Assembly (NCBI RefSeq): GCF_007570865.1
Contig: NZ_VLPS01000005.1
Span: forward strand, 62,001 to 126,000
From: Atlantibacter subterraneus
Lineage (GTDB): Bacteria; Pseudomonadota; Gammaproteobacteria; Enterobacterales; Enterobacteriaceae
DNA length: 64,000 nucleotides
Direction of reading: 5' to 3'
Shown here piece after piece: positions 37,749-46,750 of the stretch (position 1 is the first letter of the stretch; each line of letters opens with the position of its first letter). Below the pieces are notes generated by a model, which ran no database searches, had not been told where the DNA came from, and was given only the letters and a program-made list of their open reading frames with translations. A program made the translations under genes and the position numbers.

Positions 37749-38951
37749 TTAACGTAACCAGTCAGGCAGGTCGTTAAGCCCCATCGCTTCGCGAATGAGC
37801 TGCGGTTTTACCCCAGGCAGGGTATCCGCCAGTTTGAGCCCAACGTCGCGCAGCAGTTTTTTGGCAGGATGGCTACCGGCAAACAGTTCGCGAAACCCCT
37901 GCATGCTGGCCAGCATCACCGCCGCGCTGTGCTTGCGGCTGCGCTCGTAACGGCGCAGGTAGAGGTGCTGCCCAATATCCTTGCCCTGCTTGTGCAGACG
38001 GCGGATCTCGGCAATCAGCTCTGCCGCATCCATAAAACCAAGGTTGACGCCCTGTCCGGCGAGCGGATGAATGGTATGAGCCGCATCGCCCACCAGCGCC
38101 AGACGGTGCGCAGCGAACTGGCGGGCATAACGCCCGGTCAGCGGATAAATTTGCCGATCGCTTTCCACCGAACACAGGCCGAGGCGGTTATCAAAGGCGA
38201 TGCACAGTTCCTGATTAAAGGTGTCGGCATCGCACTGCTGCAAGCGCTCTGCCTCTTTCGGCGGCAGTGACCAGACGATGGAGCACAGTCTGGGATCGGG
38301 CAACGGCAGAAACGCCAGGATGCCTTCGCCATGGAAAATCTGCCGCGCCACCGCGCCGTGCGGTTCGGTGGTACGAATGGTCGCCACCAGCGCATGATGA
38401 CGGTAATCCCAGAACGTCAGCGGGATATCGGCACGGTTGCGCAGCCAGGAGTTGGCACCATCGGCACCCACCACCAGCCGCGCCGTGAGCATACTGCCGT
38501 CCTGCAATGTCAAAAAGGCTTCATTCTCACCAAACGCCACCTGCTGTAGCTGCGACGGGGCGATCAGCGTGGTGTCCGCGTTGCGGGAGGCTTTATCCCA
38601 CAGCGCCTGGTGGACCACGCTATTTTCGATAATATGCCCCAGATGACTGTAGCCCATGCTTTTATCGTCGAACGCGATGCGCCCGAAGCTGTCTTTATCC
38701 CACACTTCCATGCCATGATAGCGGCTAACCCGCTGTTCCAGAATGGATTGCCAGACGCCAAGTTTTTCCAGCAGTTTTTCGCTGGCCGCGTTAATGGCGG
38801 AAACCCGCAGCGCGAAAGGCGCATCCGCCGCCAGCGGTTGCGGACGCTGCTGTTCGAGCACCGCGACGCGTAAGCCGCTGCCCTGCAATCCACACGCCAG
38901 CGCCAGCCCGACCATTCCGCCGCCTACAATCGCCACATCTACGCTTTGCAC
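37749..38951 (-). CDS. ubiI: UbiI, 2-octaprenylphenol C5 hydroxylase
   Basis: A 400-residue FAD monooxygenase (formerly VisC), the E. coli length, that introduces the C5 hydroxyl in ubiquinone synthesis. The N-terminal dinucleotide motif VAIVGGGMVGLALA and the second FAD motif LALVGDAAHTIHPLAGQGVNLGF are intact. The start is GTG 38951, 6-7 bases after AAGGAG; the frame from 39026 overlaps ubiH and is rejected. It is the distal gene of ygfB-pepP-ubiH-ubiI, 10 bases after ubiH. Confidence 0.95.
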   Translation of the reverse strand: MQSVDVAIVGGGMVGLALACGLQGSGLRVAVLEQQRPQPLAADAPFALRVSAINAASEKLLEKLGVWQSILEQRVSRYHGMEVWDKDSFGRIAFDDKSMGYSHLGHIIENSVVHQALWDKASRNADTTLIAPSQLQQVAFGENEAFLTLQDGSMLTARLVVGADGANSWLRNRADIPLTFWDYRHHALVATIRTTEPHGAVARQIFHGEGILAFLPLPDPRLCSIVWSLPPKEAERLQQCDADTFNQELCIAFDNRLGLCSVESDRQIYPLTGRYARQFAAHRLALVGDAAHTIHPLAGQGVNLGFMDAAELIAEIRRLHKQGKDIGQHLYLRRYERSRKHSAAVMLASMQGFRELFAGSHPAKKLLRDVGLKLADTLPGVKPQLIREAMGLNDLPDWLR

Positions 38952-38961
38952 ATTTGTCTCC

Positions 38962-40137
38962 TTAGCGCGCAACCCAACCCAGAGTCCGCCTTGCCAACGC
39001 ATCGCGCGCTGGCGTGAATATCTCAACGCCGATTAATCCTACATTCCGCCCGACCACCAGCGGCGACCAGTGGTTGGCAAACAGATGCACCAGCCCGTCG
39101 GTCACGCCGACGGTGGCATCGCGATCCGGTTCGCGCTGGCGCTGCCAGCCGTTAAGCACCGCAAATCCGCCAATGTCCTGCCCGGCCTGCCAGGCCTGCG
39201 CCACGTTTTCCGCCAGGGTGATCACATCGCGCATCCCGAGGTTAAACCCCTGTCCGGCGATAGGATGCAGCGTCTGCGAGGCATTGCCCACCAGCGCAAC
39301 GCGATGGGAGACCGACGATTCTGCGCGGCTCAACACCAGTGGATAGGCGCTTCTGGCCCCCGCATGGGTAATGCGGCCCAGTCGCCAGCCGAACGCTTTC
39401 TGAAGCTCATCGCAAAACCGCGCATCACTCCAGTCCAGCACCTGTTGGTTTTCCAGCGGATGGCACCACACCAGCGAACAGCGTCCCTGGGCCATCGGCA
39501 ATACCGCCAGCGGCCCATGTTCGGTAAAGCGCTCGAACGCGCGGCCACGGTGCGGTTGCGCGGTGGTGACGTTAGCGATCACCGCGAGCTGTTGATAAGG
39601 AATATTTTGCCAGCGGATGCCGCACTGCTCGCCAATAAAGGAACGCGAACCGTCCGCCGCCACCAGCAGCGCGCCGCGGATCTGCTGGCCGTTAGACAGG
39701 GTGACATCAACGTGCTGCTCGTCGCGCGTCACGCTCATTACTCTGGTTGGGCAGTGCAGCGTCACGCCGCGCGCGCGCTTGAGCAGCGAAAACAGCCGCT
39801 GACCGACTTCGTGCAGCTCAACCACCTGCCCCAGCGCATCAATCTGATAATCCCGCGCTTCGATGGTGACAAACCCGGCGTGACCGCGATCGCTGACGTG
39901 TACCGTTTCAATGGCGGTGGCGCAGTCGGCCAGATTTTGCCAGATGCCGATGCGCGCCAGATGCGCCACGGTACCCTGGGCCAAAGCGATGGCGCGGGCG
40001 TCAAACCCTGGATGCGCGGTGCTGGAAGGCGGCGTGGCCTCAACCAGATGCACCGCCAGCTTGCCTTGGGTTAAGTGGGAAATCGCCAGCGCCAGGGTCG
40101 CGCCCGCCATTCCGCCGCCGACGATGATGATGCTCAT
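38962..40137 (-). CDS. ubiH: UbiH, 2-octaprenyl-6-methoxyphenol C1 hydroxylase
   Basis: A 391-residue FAD monooxygenase of the UbiH/COQ6 family acting on ring carbon 1 in ubiquinone synthesis. It starts with the FAD motif SIIIVGGGMAGATLA and carries ALVGNASQTLHPIAGQGFNLGMRD near residue 285. Its ATG overlaps the pepP stop as ATGA (40134-40137), so translation is coupled. The length is within one residue of E. coli UbiH. Confidence 0.95.
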   Translation of the reverse strand: MSIIIVGGGMAGATLALAISHLTQGKLAVHLVEATPPSSTAHPGFDARAIALAQGTVAHLARIGIWQNLADCATAIETVHVSDRGHAGFVTIEARDYQIDALGQVVELHEVGQRLFSLLKRARGVTLHCPTRVMSVTRDEQHVDVTLSNGQQIRGALLVAADGSRSFIGEQCGIRWQNIPYQQLAVIANVTTAQPHRGRAFERFTEHGPLAVLPMAQGRCSLVWCHPLENQQVLDWSDARFCDELQKAFGWRLGRITHAGARSAYPLVLSRAESSVSHRVALVGNASQTLHPIAGQGFNLGMRDVITLAENVAQAWQAGQDIGGFAVLNGWQRQREPDRDATVGVTDGLVHLFANHWSPLVVGRNVGLIGVEIFTPARDALARRTLGWVAR

Positions 40138-41450
40138 GGCTGTTTCGCCGCAGCCATGAGCGCTTCGATATCATCGGGGCGCTTCACCACGCTTGCCGTC
40201 AGGTTTTCATTACCGGTTGCGGTGATCAGGATGTCGTCTTCAACCCGAATGCCGATGCCGCGATACTGCGGCGGCACGTCGGCGTCCGGCGCGATATACA
40301 GACCCGGCTCGACGGTGATCACCATGCCCGGCTCCAGGGTGCGGGAGCGATCCGGGCCGTACACGCCCACGTCATGCACATCCAGCCCCAGCCAGTGGCT
40401 TAAGCCATGCATAAAGTAAGGACGGTGGGCGTTTTCGCTAATGAGCAGATCGACATCGCCTTTCAGGATGCCCAGTTTCACCAGGCCGGTAACCATGATG
40501 CGCACCACCTCCTGAGTGACCTCCTGCATGGAGGTGCCAGGACGATACCGCTCAAGCGCCGCATCCAGCGAGGCCAGCACGATGTCATAGATTTCGCGCT
40601 GCGGCTGGGTGAATTTACCGTTGATCGGGAAGGTCCGGGTGATGTCGCCCGCGTAGCCCTGGTATTCGCAGCCCGCGTCAATCAGCACCAGTTCGCCATC
40701 CTGCAACGGCGATTCGTTTTCGGTGTAATGCAAAATGCAGCCGTTTTCGCCGCCGCCCACAATAGTGTTGTAAGACGGGAAGCGTGCGCCGTGGCGGTTG
40801 AATTCGTGAAGGATTTCGCCTTCTAGCTGATATTCAAACATCCCCGGACGGCATTTCTCCATGGCCCGGGTGTGGGCCAGCGCGGTGATTTCTCCGGCGC
40901 GGCGCAGCACGGCGATCTCTTCTTCGGATTTGAACAGGCGCATTTCATGCACCCACGGACGCCAGTCGGTAAGCGTGGCGGGCGCAGTGAGATTCTGGCG
41001 CGAACCGCGACGCAGTTTATCCAGCGCGTGGAACACGGCCACGTCGGCAAAATCGTACTGGCCCTGGGCGTGGTACACCACGTCGAGACCATTTAACAGT
41101 TGAAACAGCTGCTCGTTGAGCTCATCCCAGGCCAGCGCGCGATCCACCGCCAGTTTTTCCGGCGCGGCCTCCTGCCCCAAACGACGGCCAAACCAGATTT
41201 CGGCAGTTTTATCGCGCACCCGGTTAAACAACACGCTGTGGTTGTGAGTATCGTCGCTTTTGATCAGCACCAGCAGGGCTTCGGGTTCGTTAAACCCGGT
41301 GAAGTACCAGAAATCGCTGTTCTGGCGGAAAGGGTATTCGCTGTCGGCGCTGCGGGTCATTTCCGGCGCGGCGAAAATCAACGCGGCGCTGCCCGGCGCC
41401 ATTTTTGCCAGTAACTGCTGGCGACGACGAAGGAATTCCTGTTGTGTCAT
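40134..41450 (-). CDS. pepP: PepP, Xaa-Pro aminopeptidase P
   Basis: A 438-residue manganese peptidase of the pita-bread fold that removes N-terminal residues preceding proline. Metal ligands are recognisable in LIDAGCEYQGYAGDITRTF (two aspartates), FMHGLSHWLGLDVHD (histidine), TVEPGLY and GIRVEDD (glutamates). ATG 41450 (MTQQEF) follows a strong AGGAGG; the frame open from 41585 overlaps ygfB. It lies 25 bases after ygfB and overlaps ubiH. Confidence 0.96.
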   Translation of the reverse strand: MTQQEFLRRRQQLLAKMAPGSAALIFAAPEMTRSADSEYPFRQNSDFWYFTGFNEPEALLVLIKSDDTHNHSVLFNRVRDKTAEIWFGRRLGQEAAPEKLAVDRALAWDELNEQLFQLLNGLDVVYHAQGQYDFADVAVFHALDKLRRGSRQNLTAPATLTDWRPWVHEMRLFKSEEEIAVLRRAGEITALAHTRAMEKCRPGMFEYQLEGEILHEFNRHGARFPSYNTIVGGGENGCILHYTENESPLQDGELVLIDAGCEYQGYAGDITRTFPINGKFTQPQREIYDIVLASLDAALERYRPGTSMQEVTQEVVRIMVTGLVKLGILKGDVDLLISENAHRPYFMHGLSHWLGLDVHDVGVYGPDRSRTLEPGMVITVEPGLYIAPDADVPPQYRGIGIRVEDDILITATGNENLTASVVKRPDDIEALMAAAKQP

Positions 41451-41475
41451 GGCGCCTCCTACGCGGTGACGAAAA

Positions 41476-42057
41476 TTAATGGAGCGTCGGTTTACGCACT
41501 TCCGGCGCGGTCGGCTGCTGCTGGCGACTAAAGGTGTCGTGGCAAAGCAGCGCGGCAACGCGGACGTACTCGACAATCTCTTCAAGAGACATTTCTAATT
41601 CTTCCTGATCCTCTTCTTCATCGTAACCCAGCTGGGCGATGTTGCGCAGATCGTCGATCGCTTCGCCGGTCTCGCCGGTGACTTTATCCAGCTTAGTCTG
41701 GGTTACGCCGAGGCCCAGCAGAAAGTGGTTAACCCAGCCCGCCAGCGCATCGGCGCGGTCGAATACCGAGACGTCATCCCCTTCCGGCAGGTAGAGCTGG
41801 AACAGGAAACCGTCGTCTTCCAGCGAATCGCTGGTGGCGGAGTGCATCTGACGCAGCGCCTGCGCCAGGTTCTGGCCGAAGGCCAGACCTTCGTTGGTCA
41901 GGTCGTGCAACAACGGCTGCCAACTGCTGTCATTATTGCCACCGCACAGCATCCCACTGATGAGGCCATGCATTTCGGCGGGCGTCAGTCCTACACCCTG
42001 TTGGGTGAGTAGCTGGTTAACGTCATCGTAACCAGGTAAAGCGTTCTGTATAGACAT
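41476..42057 (-). CDS. ygfB: YgfB, UPF0149 family protein
   Basis: A 193-residue protein of unknown exact function in the UPF0149 family. [17 protein letters not shown] and [10 protein letters not shown] are the family hallmarks, with an acidic stretch ([15 protein letters not shown]) before the C-terminus. In Pseudomonas a YgfB protein affects ampicillin resistance through AmpDh3 control, which may not apply here. ATG 42057 matches the E. coli start (MSIQN); ATG 42063 is two codons upstream. It heads the ygfB-pepP-ubiH-ubiI operon, divergent from zapA. Confidence 0.88.
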   Translation of the reverse strand: MSIQNALPGYDDVNQLLTQQGVGLTPAEMHGLISGMLCGGNNDSSWQPLLHDLTNEGLAFGQNLAQALRQMHSATSDSLEDDGFLFQLYLPEGDDVSVFDRADALAGWVNHFLLGLGVTQTKLDKVTGETGEAIDDLRNIAQLGYDEEEDQEELEMSLEEIVEYVRVAALLCHDTFSRQQQPTAPEVRKPTLH

Positions 42058-42218
42058 GCGCATTCATCGTCGTTGGGAGGAAAAGTTCGTGTTATGCTAC
42101 CACTTTGGGCCCTGGGGATACCAGAAAAGGGCTTGTATCTTCATATAAGGGTAGCTATAGTGTCGCCCCTTCGCAGCCCCGGCTGCGATAGCAGGCGAGT
42201 CAACAGCAGGAAGGTGGA

Positions 42219-42548
42219 ATGTCTGCACAACCAGTCGATATCCAAATTTTTGGGCGTTCACTGCGGGTGAATTGTCCGCCTGAACAAAAAGATGCGTTGA
42301 ATCAGGCTGCAGAAGAGCTGAATCAACGGTTGCAAGATTTAAAAGTTCGCACTAGAGTCACAAATACCGAGCAGTTAGTCTTCATCGCAGCACTCAACAT
42401 TTGCTATGAACTAACGCAGGAAAAGGCCAAGACTCGTGACTACGCTGAAAGCATGGAACAGCGTATCAGAATGCTCCAGCAGACCATTGAACAGGCATTA
42501 CTTGAGCAAGGTCGCATAAGTGAGAGAACGGGGCCGAAGTTTGAATAA
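42219..42548 (+). CDS. zapA: ZapA, FtsZ-ring stabilising protein
   Basis: A 109-residue cytosolic protein that bundles FtsZ filaments at the division site; same length as E. coli ZapA. The N-terminal domain has the [15 protein letters not shown] segment and the C-terminal half is a long coiled coil (about residues 50-100). The ATG at 42219 follows AGGAAGGTGG. The 6S RNA gene begins 41 bases downstream. Confidence 0.96.
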   Translation: MSAQPVDIQIFGRSLRVNCPPEQKDALNQAAEELNQRLQDLKVRTRVTNTEQLVFIAALNICYELTQEKAKTRDYAESMEQRIRMLQQTIEQALLEQGRISERTGPKFE

Positions 42549-42589
42549 CACTTCAGGGTTTACTATGGTAGAGTGACCGTGAAGAAAAA

Positions 42590-42773
42590 ATTTCTCTGAG
42601 ATGTTCGCAAGCGGGCCAGTCCCCTGAGCCGATATTTCATACCAACAGAATGTGGCGCTCCATGGTTGGTGAGCATGCTCGGTTCGTCCGAGAAGCCTTA
42701 AGACCATGACGACACATTCACCTTGAACCAAGGGTTCAAGGGTTACAGCCTGCGGCGGCATCTCGGAGATTCC
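42590..42773 (+). ncRNA. ssrS: 6S RNA
   Basis: The 184-base sequence follows the E. coli 6S RNA closely, starting ATTTCTCTGAGATGTTCGC and ending CATCTCGGAGATTCC, with the same length. The ends pair to form the closing stem, and the centre carries the open bulge that mimics a promoter and traps sigma-70 RNA polymerase in stationary phase. It stands between zapA and ygfA exactly as in E. coli, and is probably processed from a transcript that continues into ygfA. Confidence 0.97.
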
Positions 42774-42832
42774 CTTCCCTACCCAATCAGCCTTACCAAC
42801 AGCGACACCTTCACACTGAAGGATACTGTTTC

Positions 42833-43432
42833 ATGACCCAACAACCTTTACCCATTTCCCCACGCCAGCAAATCCGCCAGCAGATCAGACTACGCCGAAA
42901 AGCGCTTACCTGGCAGCAACAGTTGCATGCCGCGCAGCAGGGTGCCGCACGCATGATGGCCTTCGCGCCGGTTGTTGAGGCGCACACCGTGGCGTTGTTT
43001 CTCTCTTTTGATGGCGAACTGGATACCCGCCCCTTAATTGAAGGGCTGTGGCGCGCGGGGAAAAAAGTCTATTTGCCGGTGCTGCATCCGTTTAGCCCGG
43101 GAAACCTGCTGTTTCTGCGCTACTTCCCCGACAGCGATCTGGTGCTCAATCAGTTTAAAATTCATGAGCCGGTGCTGGATGTGCGCCACGTTTTACCGCT
43201 CCACAAGCTCGATGTGCTGGTCACCCCACTGGTAGCGTTTGATTCCGTCGGGCAGCGTCTCGGCATGGGCGGCGGTTTTTATGATCGCACTTTGCAGAAC
43301 TGGCGCGCACACGGCCTGTTCCCGGTAGGCTACGCCCACGACTGCCAGCACGTGGAATCACTGCCGGTTGAAGAGTGGGATATCCCATTGCCCGCCGTGA
43401 TCACCCCGACTGCCACCTGGCAATGGCAATAA
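42833..43432 (+). CDS. ygfA: YgfA/Fau, 5-formyltetrahydrofolate cyclo-ligase
   Basis: A 199-residue enzyme that converts 5-formyl-THF to 5,10-methenyl-THF with ATP. The N-terminal basic region RQQIRQQIRLRRKAL and the nucleotide-binding RLGMGGGFYDRTL are diagnostic. It lies 59 bases downstream of 6S RNA and is co-transcribed with it in E. coli. In E. coli the sib/ibs antitoxin RNA locus lies between ygfA and serA; the 46-base gap here leaves no room for it. Confidence 0.94.
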   Translation: MTQQPLPISPRQQIRQQIRLRRKALTWQQQLHAAQQGAARMMAFAPVVEAHTVALFLSFDGELDTRPLIEGLWRAGKKVYLPVLHPFSPGNLLFLRYFPDSDLVLNQFKIHEPVLDVRHVLPLHKLDVLVTPLVAFDSVGQRLGMGGGFYDRTLQNWRAHGLFPVGYAHDCQHVESLPVEEWDIPLPAVITPTATWQWQ

Positions 43433-43454
43433 AAAAGCCCACCGAAGTGGGCTT
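43431..43454 (-). terminator. serA terminator
   Basis: On the minus strand AAGCCCAC-TTCG-GTGGGCTT runs into TTTTTTATT. It lies about 25 bases past the serA stop and abuts the converging ygfA stop. Confidence 0.9.
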
Positions 43455-43478
43455 AGCGCGTTAAAAAATTCAGAAAAA

Positions 43479-44717
43479 TCAGTACAGCAGGCGCGCGCGG
43501 ATAGTGCCCGGGATCGCTTTCATCGCCTGTAGCGCATTGAAGGCAACATCTTCTTCCGCATCAATATCAATCACCACATAACCCATTTGCGACGTGGTTT
43601 GCAGATACTGGGCCGCAATGTTCACGCCCTGTTCGGCGAAGATCTGGTTGATAGCGGTGAGAATGCCTGGACGGTTTTCGTGAATGTGCAGCAGACGGCT
43701 GACGCGGCCTTCGTGCAGCGGCAGCGATACTTCCGGGAAGTTCACGGCAGACAGGGTTGAGCCGTTATCGGAGTATTTCGCCAGTTTACCCGCCACTTCC
43801 AGACCGATGTTTTCCTGCGCTTCCTGGGTAGAGCCGCCGACGTGCGGCGTCAGGATCACGTTATCGAATTCGCACAGCGGCGAGTTAAACGGATCGCTGT
43901 TGGTAGCCGGTTCGGTCGGGAATACGTCAATGGCCGCCCCCGCCAGATGTTTGCGTGACAGCGCATCGCACAGCGCCGGGATATCTACCACGGTGCCACG
44001 TGCGGCGTTGATCAGCAGCGAGCCCGGCTTCATCAGCGCCAGCTGTTCCGCGCCGATCATATCTTTGGTCGAGGCGTTTTCCGGCACGTGCAGGCTGACC
44101 ACGTCGCTCATATTCAAAAGCTCGGAGAGATACTGCACCTGCGTGGCGTTGCCCAGCGGCAGTTTGCTTTCGATATCGTAGAAATAGACGTGCATGCCCA
44201 GCGATTCCGCCAGAATGCCCAATTGGGTGCCGATGTGGCCGTAACCGATAATGCCCAGCTTTTTACCACGCGCTTCAAAAGAGCCCGCCGCCTGCTTGTT
44301 CCAGATACCGCGGTGCGCTTTGGCGTTCGCTTCAGGAATGCCGCGCAGCAGCAGCAGCAATTCGCCGATCACCAGTTCGGCGACCGAACGGGTATTAGAG
44401 AATGGTGCGTTAAACACCGGCACGCCGCGACGCGCCGCCGCCTGCAAATCAACCTGATTGGTGCCGATGCAGAAACAGCCTACCGCCACCAGTTTTTCCG
44501 CCGCAGCGAAGATCTCTTCAGTCAGATGAGTACGGGATCGCAGGCCGATGAAATGGGCATCACGGACGGACGCTTTCAGTTGCTCGCTGTCCAGCGCGCC
44601 TTTGTGATATTCGATATTGGTATATCCTGCTGCGCGCAGGCTATCGATGGCTTTCTGGTGAACACCTTCCACCAGTAAGAATTTAATCTTGTCTTTTTCC
44701 AGTGATACTTTTGCCAT
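43479..44717 (-). CDS. serA: SerA, D-3-phosphoglycerate dehydrogenase
   Basis: A 412-residue NAD enzyme for the first step of serine synthesis. The Rossmann motif GIIGYGHIGTQLG, the catalytic segment with Arg (NAARGTVVD) and Glu/His (PHVGGSTQEAQ), and a C-terminal ACT domain (from about residue 340, with HENRPGILTAIN) that binds serine for feedback inhibition are all present. A CRP-like site lies about 200 bases upstream; the E. coli gene is likewise controlled by Lrp and CRP. Confidence 0.97.
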   Translation of the reverse strand: MAKVSLEKDKIKFLLVEGVHQKAIDSLRAAGYTNIEYHKGALDSEQLKASVRDAHFIGLRSRTHLTEEIFAAAEKLVAVGCFCIGTNQVDLQAAARRGVPVFNAPFSNTRSVAELVIGELLLLLRGIPEANAKAHRGIWNKQAAGSFEARGKKLGIIGYGHIGTQLGILAESLGMHVYFYDIESKLPLGNATQVQYLSELLNMSDVVSLHVPENASTKDMIGAEQLALMKPGSLLINAARGTVVDIPALCDALSRKHLAGAAIDVFPTEPATNSDPFNSPLCEFDNVILTPHVGGSTQEAQENIGLEVAGKLAKYSDNGSTLSAVNFPEVSLPLHEGRVSRLLHIHENRPGILTAINQIFAEQGVNIAAQYLQTTSQMGYVVIDIDAEEDVAFNALQAMKAIPGTIRARLLY

Positions 44718-44914
44718 TTCCCGACCCTGTTATTCTGAGCTGATGTTGTGCTGGGTAATAAGTCACCCTTCTGCCAACATATCAAAATTTCGCGGCCCGG
44801 CAATATGAACGTTTGCGTCACGATTTTGAAGAAATATCATCCAACTGCAAAAGCCAGAATAAAATATTGCCCGAAAGAATAAAGACGAAAGGAATGACAG
44901 GAGTGTGTCGAAAT

Positions 44915-44930
44915 TGTGACAGATGTCACC
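44915..44930 (-). promoter_or_regulatory. CRP-like site upstream of serA
   Basis: TGTGA-CAGATG-TCACC matches the CRP core TGTGA-N6-TCACA at nine of ten positions, and GTGACA-GA-TGTCAC inside it is a perfect palindrome. It lies in the serA-rpiA spacer at about -200 from the serA start codon. Confidence 0.6.
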
Positions 44931-44963
44931 AAATTTCGTGGGGGGGAATTTTTTTCTGAAACA

Positions 44964-44979
44964 GGGCACTTTCGTGCCC
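44964..44979 (-). terminator. rpiA terminator
   Basis: GGGCAC-GAAA-GTGCCC on the minus strand, 9 bases after the rpiA stop, followed by TGTTTC. The stem is good but the T-tract is short. A run of seven G and seven T (plus strand 44940-44955) lies just beyond. Confidence 0.65.
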
Positions 44980-44987
44980 CACTCAGA

Positions 44988-45647
44988 TCATTTTACGATG
45001 GTTTTCACGCCGTCGGCGGTACCGATCAGTGCCACATCTGCGCCACGATTAGCGAACAGCCCCACGGTCACCACGCCCGGAATACTGTTAATGGCATTCT
45101 CCAGCGCCACAGGGTCGATGATTTCAAGGCCATGCACGTCAAGGATCACATTGCCATTATCGGTCAACACGCCCTGGCGGTACTCCGGTCGGCCACCGAG
45201 TTTAACCAGCTGACGCGCCACGCAGCTGCGTGCCATCGGGATCACTTCCACCGGCAGCGGGAATGCGCCAAGGATATCCACTTGCTTGGAGGCGTCCGCG
45301 ATGCAGATAAACTTCTCCGCCACCGAAGCAATGATTTTCTCGCGGGTTAACGCCGCGCCACCGCCTTTGATCATCTGCATATGGCCGTTGATCTCGTCGG
45401 CACCGTCAACATAGATGCCCAGCGAATCCACTTCATTGAGATCGTAAACGGTAATGCCGAGCGCCTTGAGCTTTTCAGTGGAAGCATCAGAGCTTGAAAC
45501 CGCGCCATCGATTTGATGCTTGATGGTGCCAAGCGCATCAATAAAGTGTGCGGCGGTCGATCCTGTACCGACTCCTACGATGGTGCCGGGCTGCACGTAC
45601 TGGAGCGCCGCCCAACCCACTGCTTTTTTCAGTTCATCCTGCGTCAT
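44988..45647 (-). CDS. rpiA: RpiA, ribose-5-phosphate isomerase A
   Basis: A 219-residue isomerase of the pentose phosphate pathway, equal to E. coli RpiA. The phosphate-binding [13 protein letters not shown], the catalytic DGADEIN and the [12 protein letters not shown] segments are intact. ATG 45647 (MTQDEL) is chosen; the upstream in-frame ATG at 45692 adds fifteen atypical residues. It is divergent from argP. Confidence 0.97.
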   Translation of the reverse strand: MTQDELKKAVGWAALQYVQPGTIVGVGTGSTAAHFIDALGTIKHQIDGAVSSSDASTEKLKALGITVYDLNEVDSLGIYVDGADEINGHMQMIKGGGAALTREKIIASVAEKFICIADASKQVDILGAFPLPVEVIPMARSCVARQLVKLGGRPEYRQGVLTDNGNVILDVHGLEIIDPVALENAINSIPGVVTVGLFANRGADVALIGTADGVKTIVK

Positions 45648-45825
45648 GGTCTTTTGCCTGTGGTATGAAATCTGTGGCGCATTATAGAACAAGGCGTGAC
45701 GAAAAGGGGTATCTATTGGCGCGGCAAATCTCTACCAGATTCTGTTTTTGTCGGTAACGCCGGGAAAATTATGTCATAGTGCCCGGTAGTGCAGATTATC
45801 AGGAATTCAGGAGCTACCCCGAGAC

Positions 45826-46719
45826 ATGAAACGCCCGGACTACAGAACATTGCAGGCGCTGGACGCAGTCATTCGTGAACGCGGTTTTGAGCGCGCGGCG
45901 CAGAAGCTGTGCATTACTCAATCGGCGGTATCACAGCGGATAAAGCAACTGGAGAATCTGTTCGGCCAGCCGCTGCTGGTGCGTACCGTGCCGCCCCGCC
46001 CCACTGAACAGGGGCAAAAGCTGCTGGCGCTGCTGCGCCAGGTGGAGCTGCTGGAAGATGAGTGGCTGGGAGATGAGCAGACCGGTTCGACCCCGCTGCT
46101 ACTCTCACTGGCGGTCAACGCCGACAGTCTGGCGACGTGGCTGCTGCCGGCGTTAGCGCCGGTACTGGTCGATTCACCCATTCGCCTCAATCTTCAGGTT
46201 GAAGACGAAACCCGCACCCAGGAACGCCTGCGGCGCGGCGAGGTGGTGGGGGCGGTGAGTATTCAGCCCCAGCCGCTGCCGAGCTGTCTGGTGGATCAAC
46301 TGGGGGCGCTTGATTACCTGTTTGTGGGTTCGAAAGCCTTTGCGGAACGCTATTTCCCCAACGGCGTCACTCGCGCCGCGTTGCTGAAAGCGCCCGCCGT
46401 GGCGTTCGACCATCTGGACGATATGCACCAGGCGTTTCTACAGCAGAATTTCGACCTGTCGCCCGGCAGCGTGCCCTGCCACATCGTCAACTCCTCTGAA
46501 GCCTTTGTGCAGCTGGCGCGTCAGGGCACCACCTGCTGTATGATCCCCCATTTGCAGATTGAAAAAGAGCTGGCAAGCGGCGAGCTGATCGATTTGACGC
46601 CGGGGCTATTCCAGCGCCGGATGCTTTACTGGCACCGCTTTGCGCCAGAAAGCCGCATGATGCGCAACGTCACCGATGCGCTGCTGGAATACGGTCATAA
46701 GGTGTTGCGCCAGGTGTAA
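45826..46719 (+). CDS. argP: ArgP, LysR-type regulator of arginine/lysine export and metabolism
   Basis: A 297-residue LysR-family regulator, same length as E. coli ArgP (IciA), which activates argO with arginine as co-effector and is blocked by lysine. The winged helix-turn-helix core is [15 protein letters not shown] (about residues 29-43). Its target argO lies two genes away. In E. coli the scpA-argK-scpBC operon separates argP from yggE; here the two genes are direct neighbours. Confidence 0.95.
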   Translation: MKRPDYRTLQALDAVIRERGFERAAQKLCITQSAVSQRIKQLENLFGQPLLVRTVPPRPTEQGQKLLALLRQVELLEDEWLGDEQTGSTPLLLSLAVNADSLATWLLPALAPVLVDSPIRLNLQVEDETRTQERLRRGEVVGAVSIQPQPLPSCLVDQLGALDYLFVGSKAFAERYFPNGVTRAALLKAPAVAFDHLDDMHQAFLQQNFDLSPGSVPCHIVNSSEAFVQLARQGTTCCMIPHLQIEKELASGELIDLTPGLFQRRMLYWHRFAPESRMMRNVTDALLEYGHKVLRQV

Positions 46720-46743
46720 AAAAACCCGCCGGTTGGCGGGTTT
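46718..46743. terminator. Bidirectional terminator argP/yggE
   Basis: AAACCCGCC-GGTT-GGCGGGTTT with an A-run on the left and TTTGTTGTT on the right. It serves both converging genes. Confidence 0.88.
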
Positions 46744-46750
46744 GTTGTTA

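Noticed and set aside
43433-43478. Sib/Ibs antitoxin RNA locus expected between ygfA and serA
   Set aside because: The gap is only 46 bases and is filled by the serA terminator.
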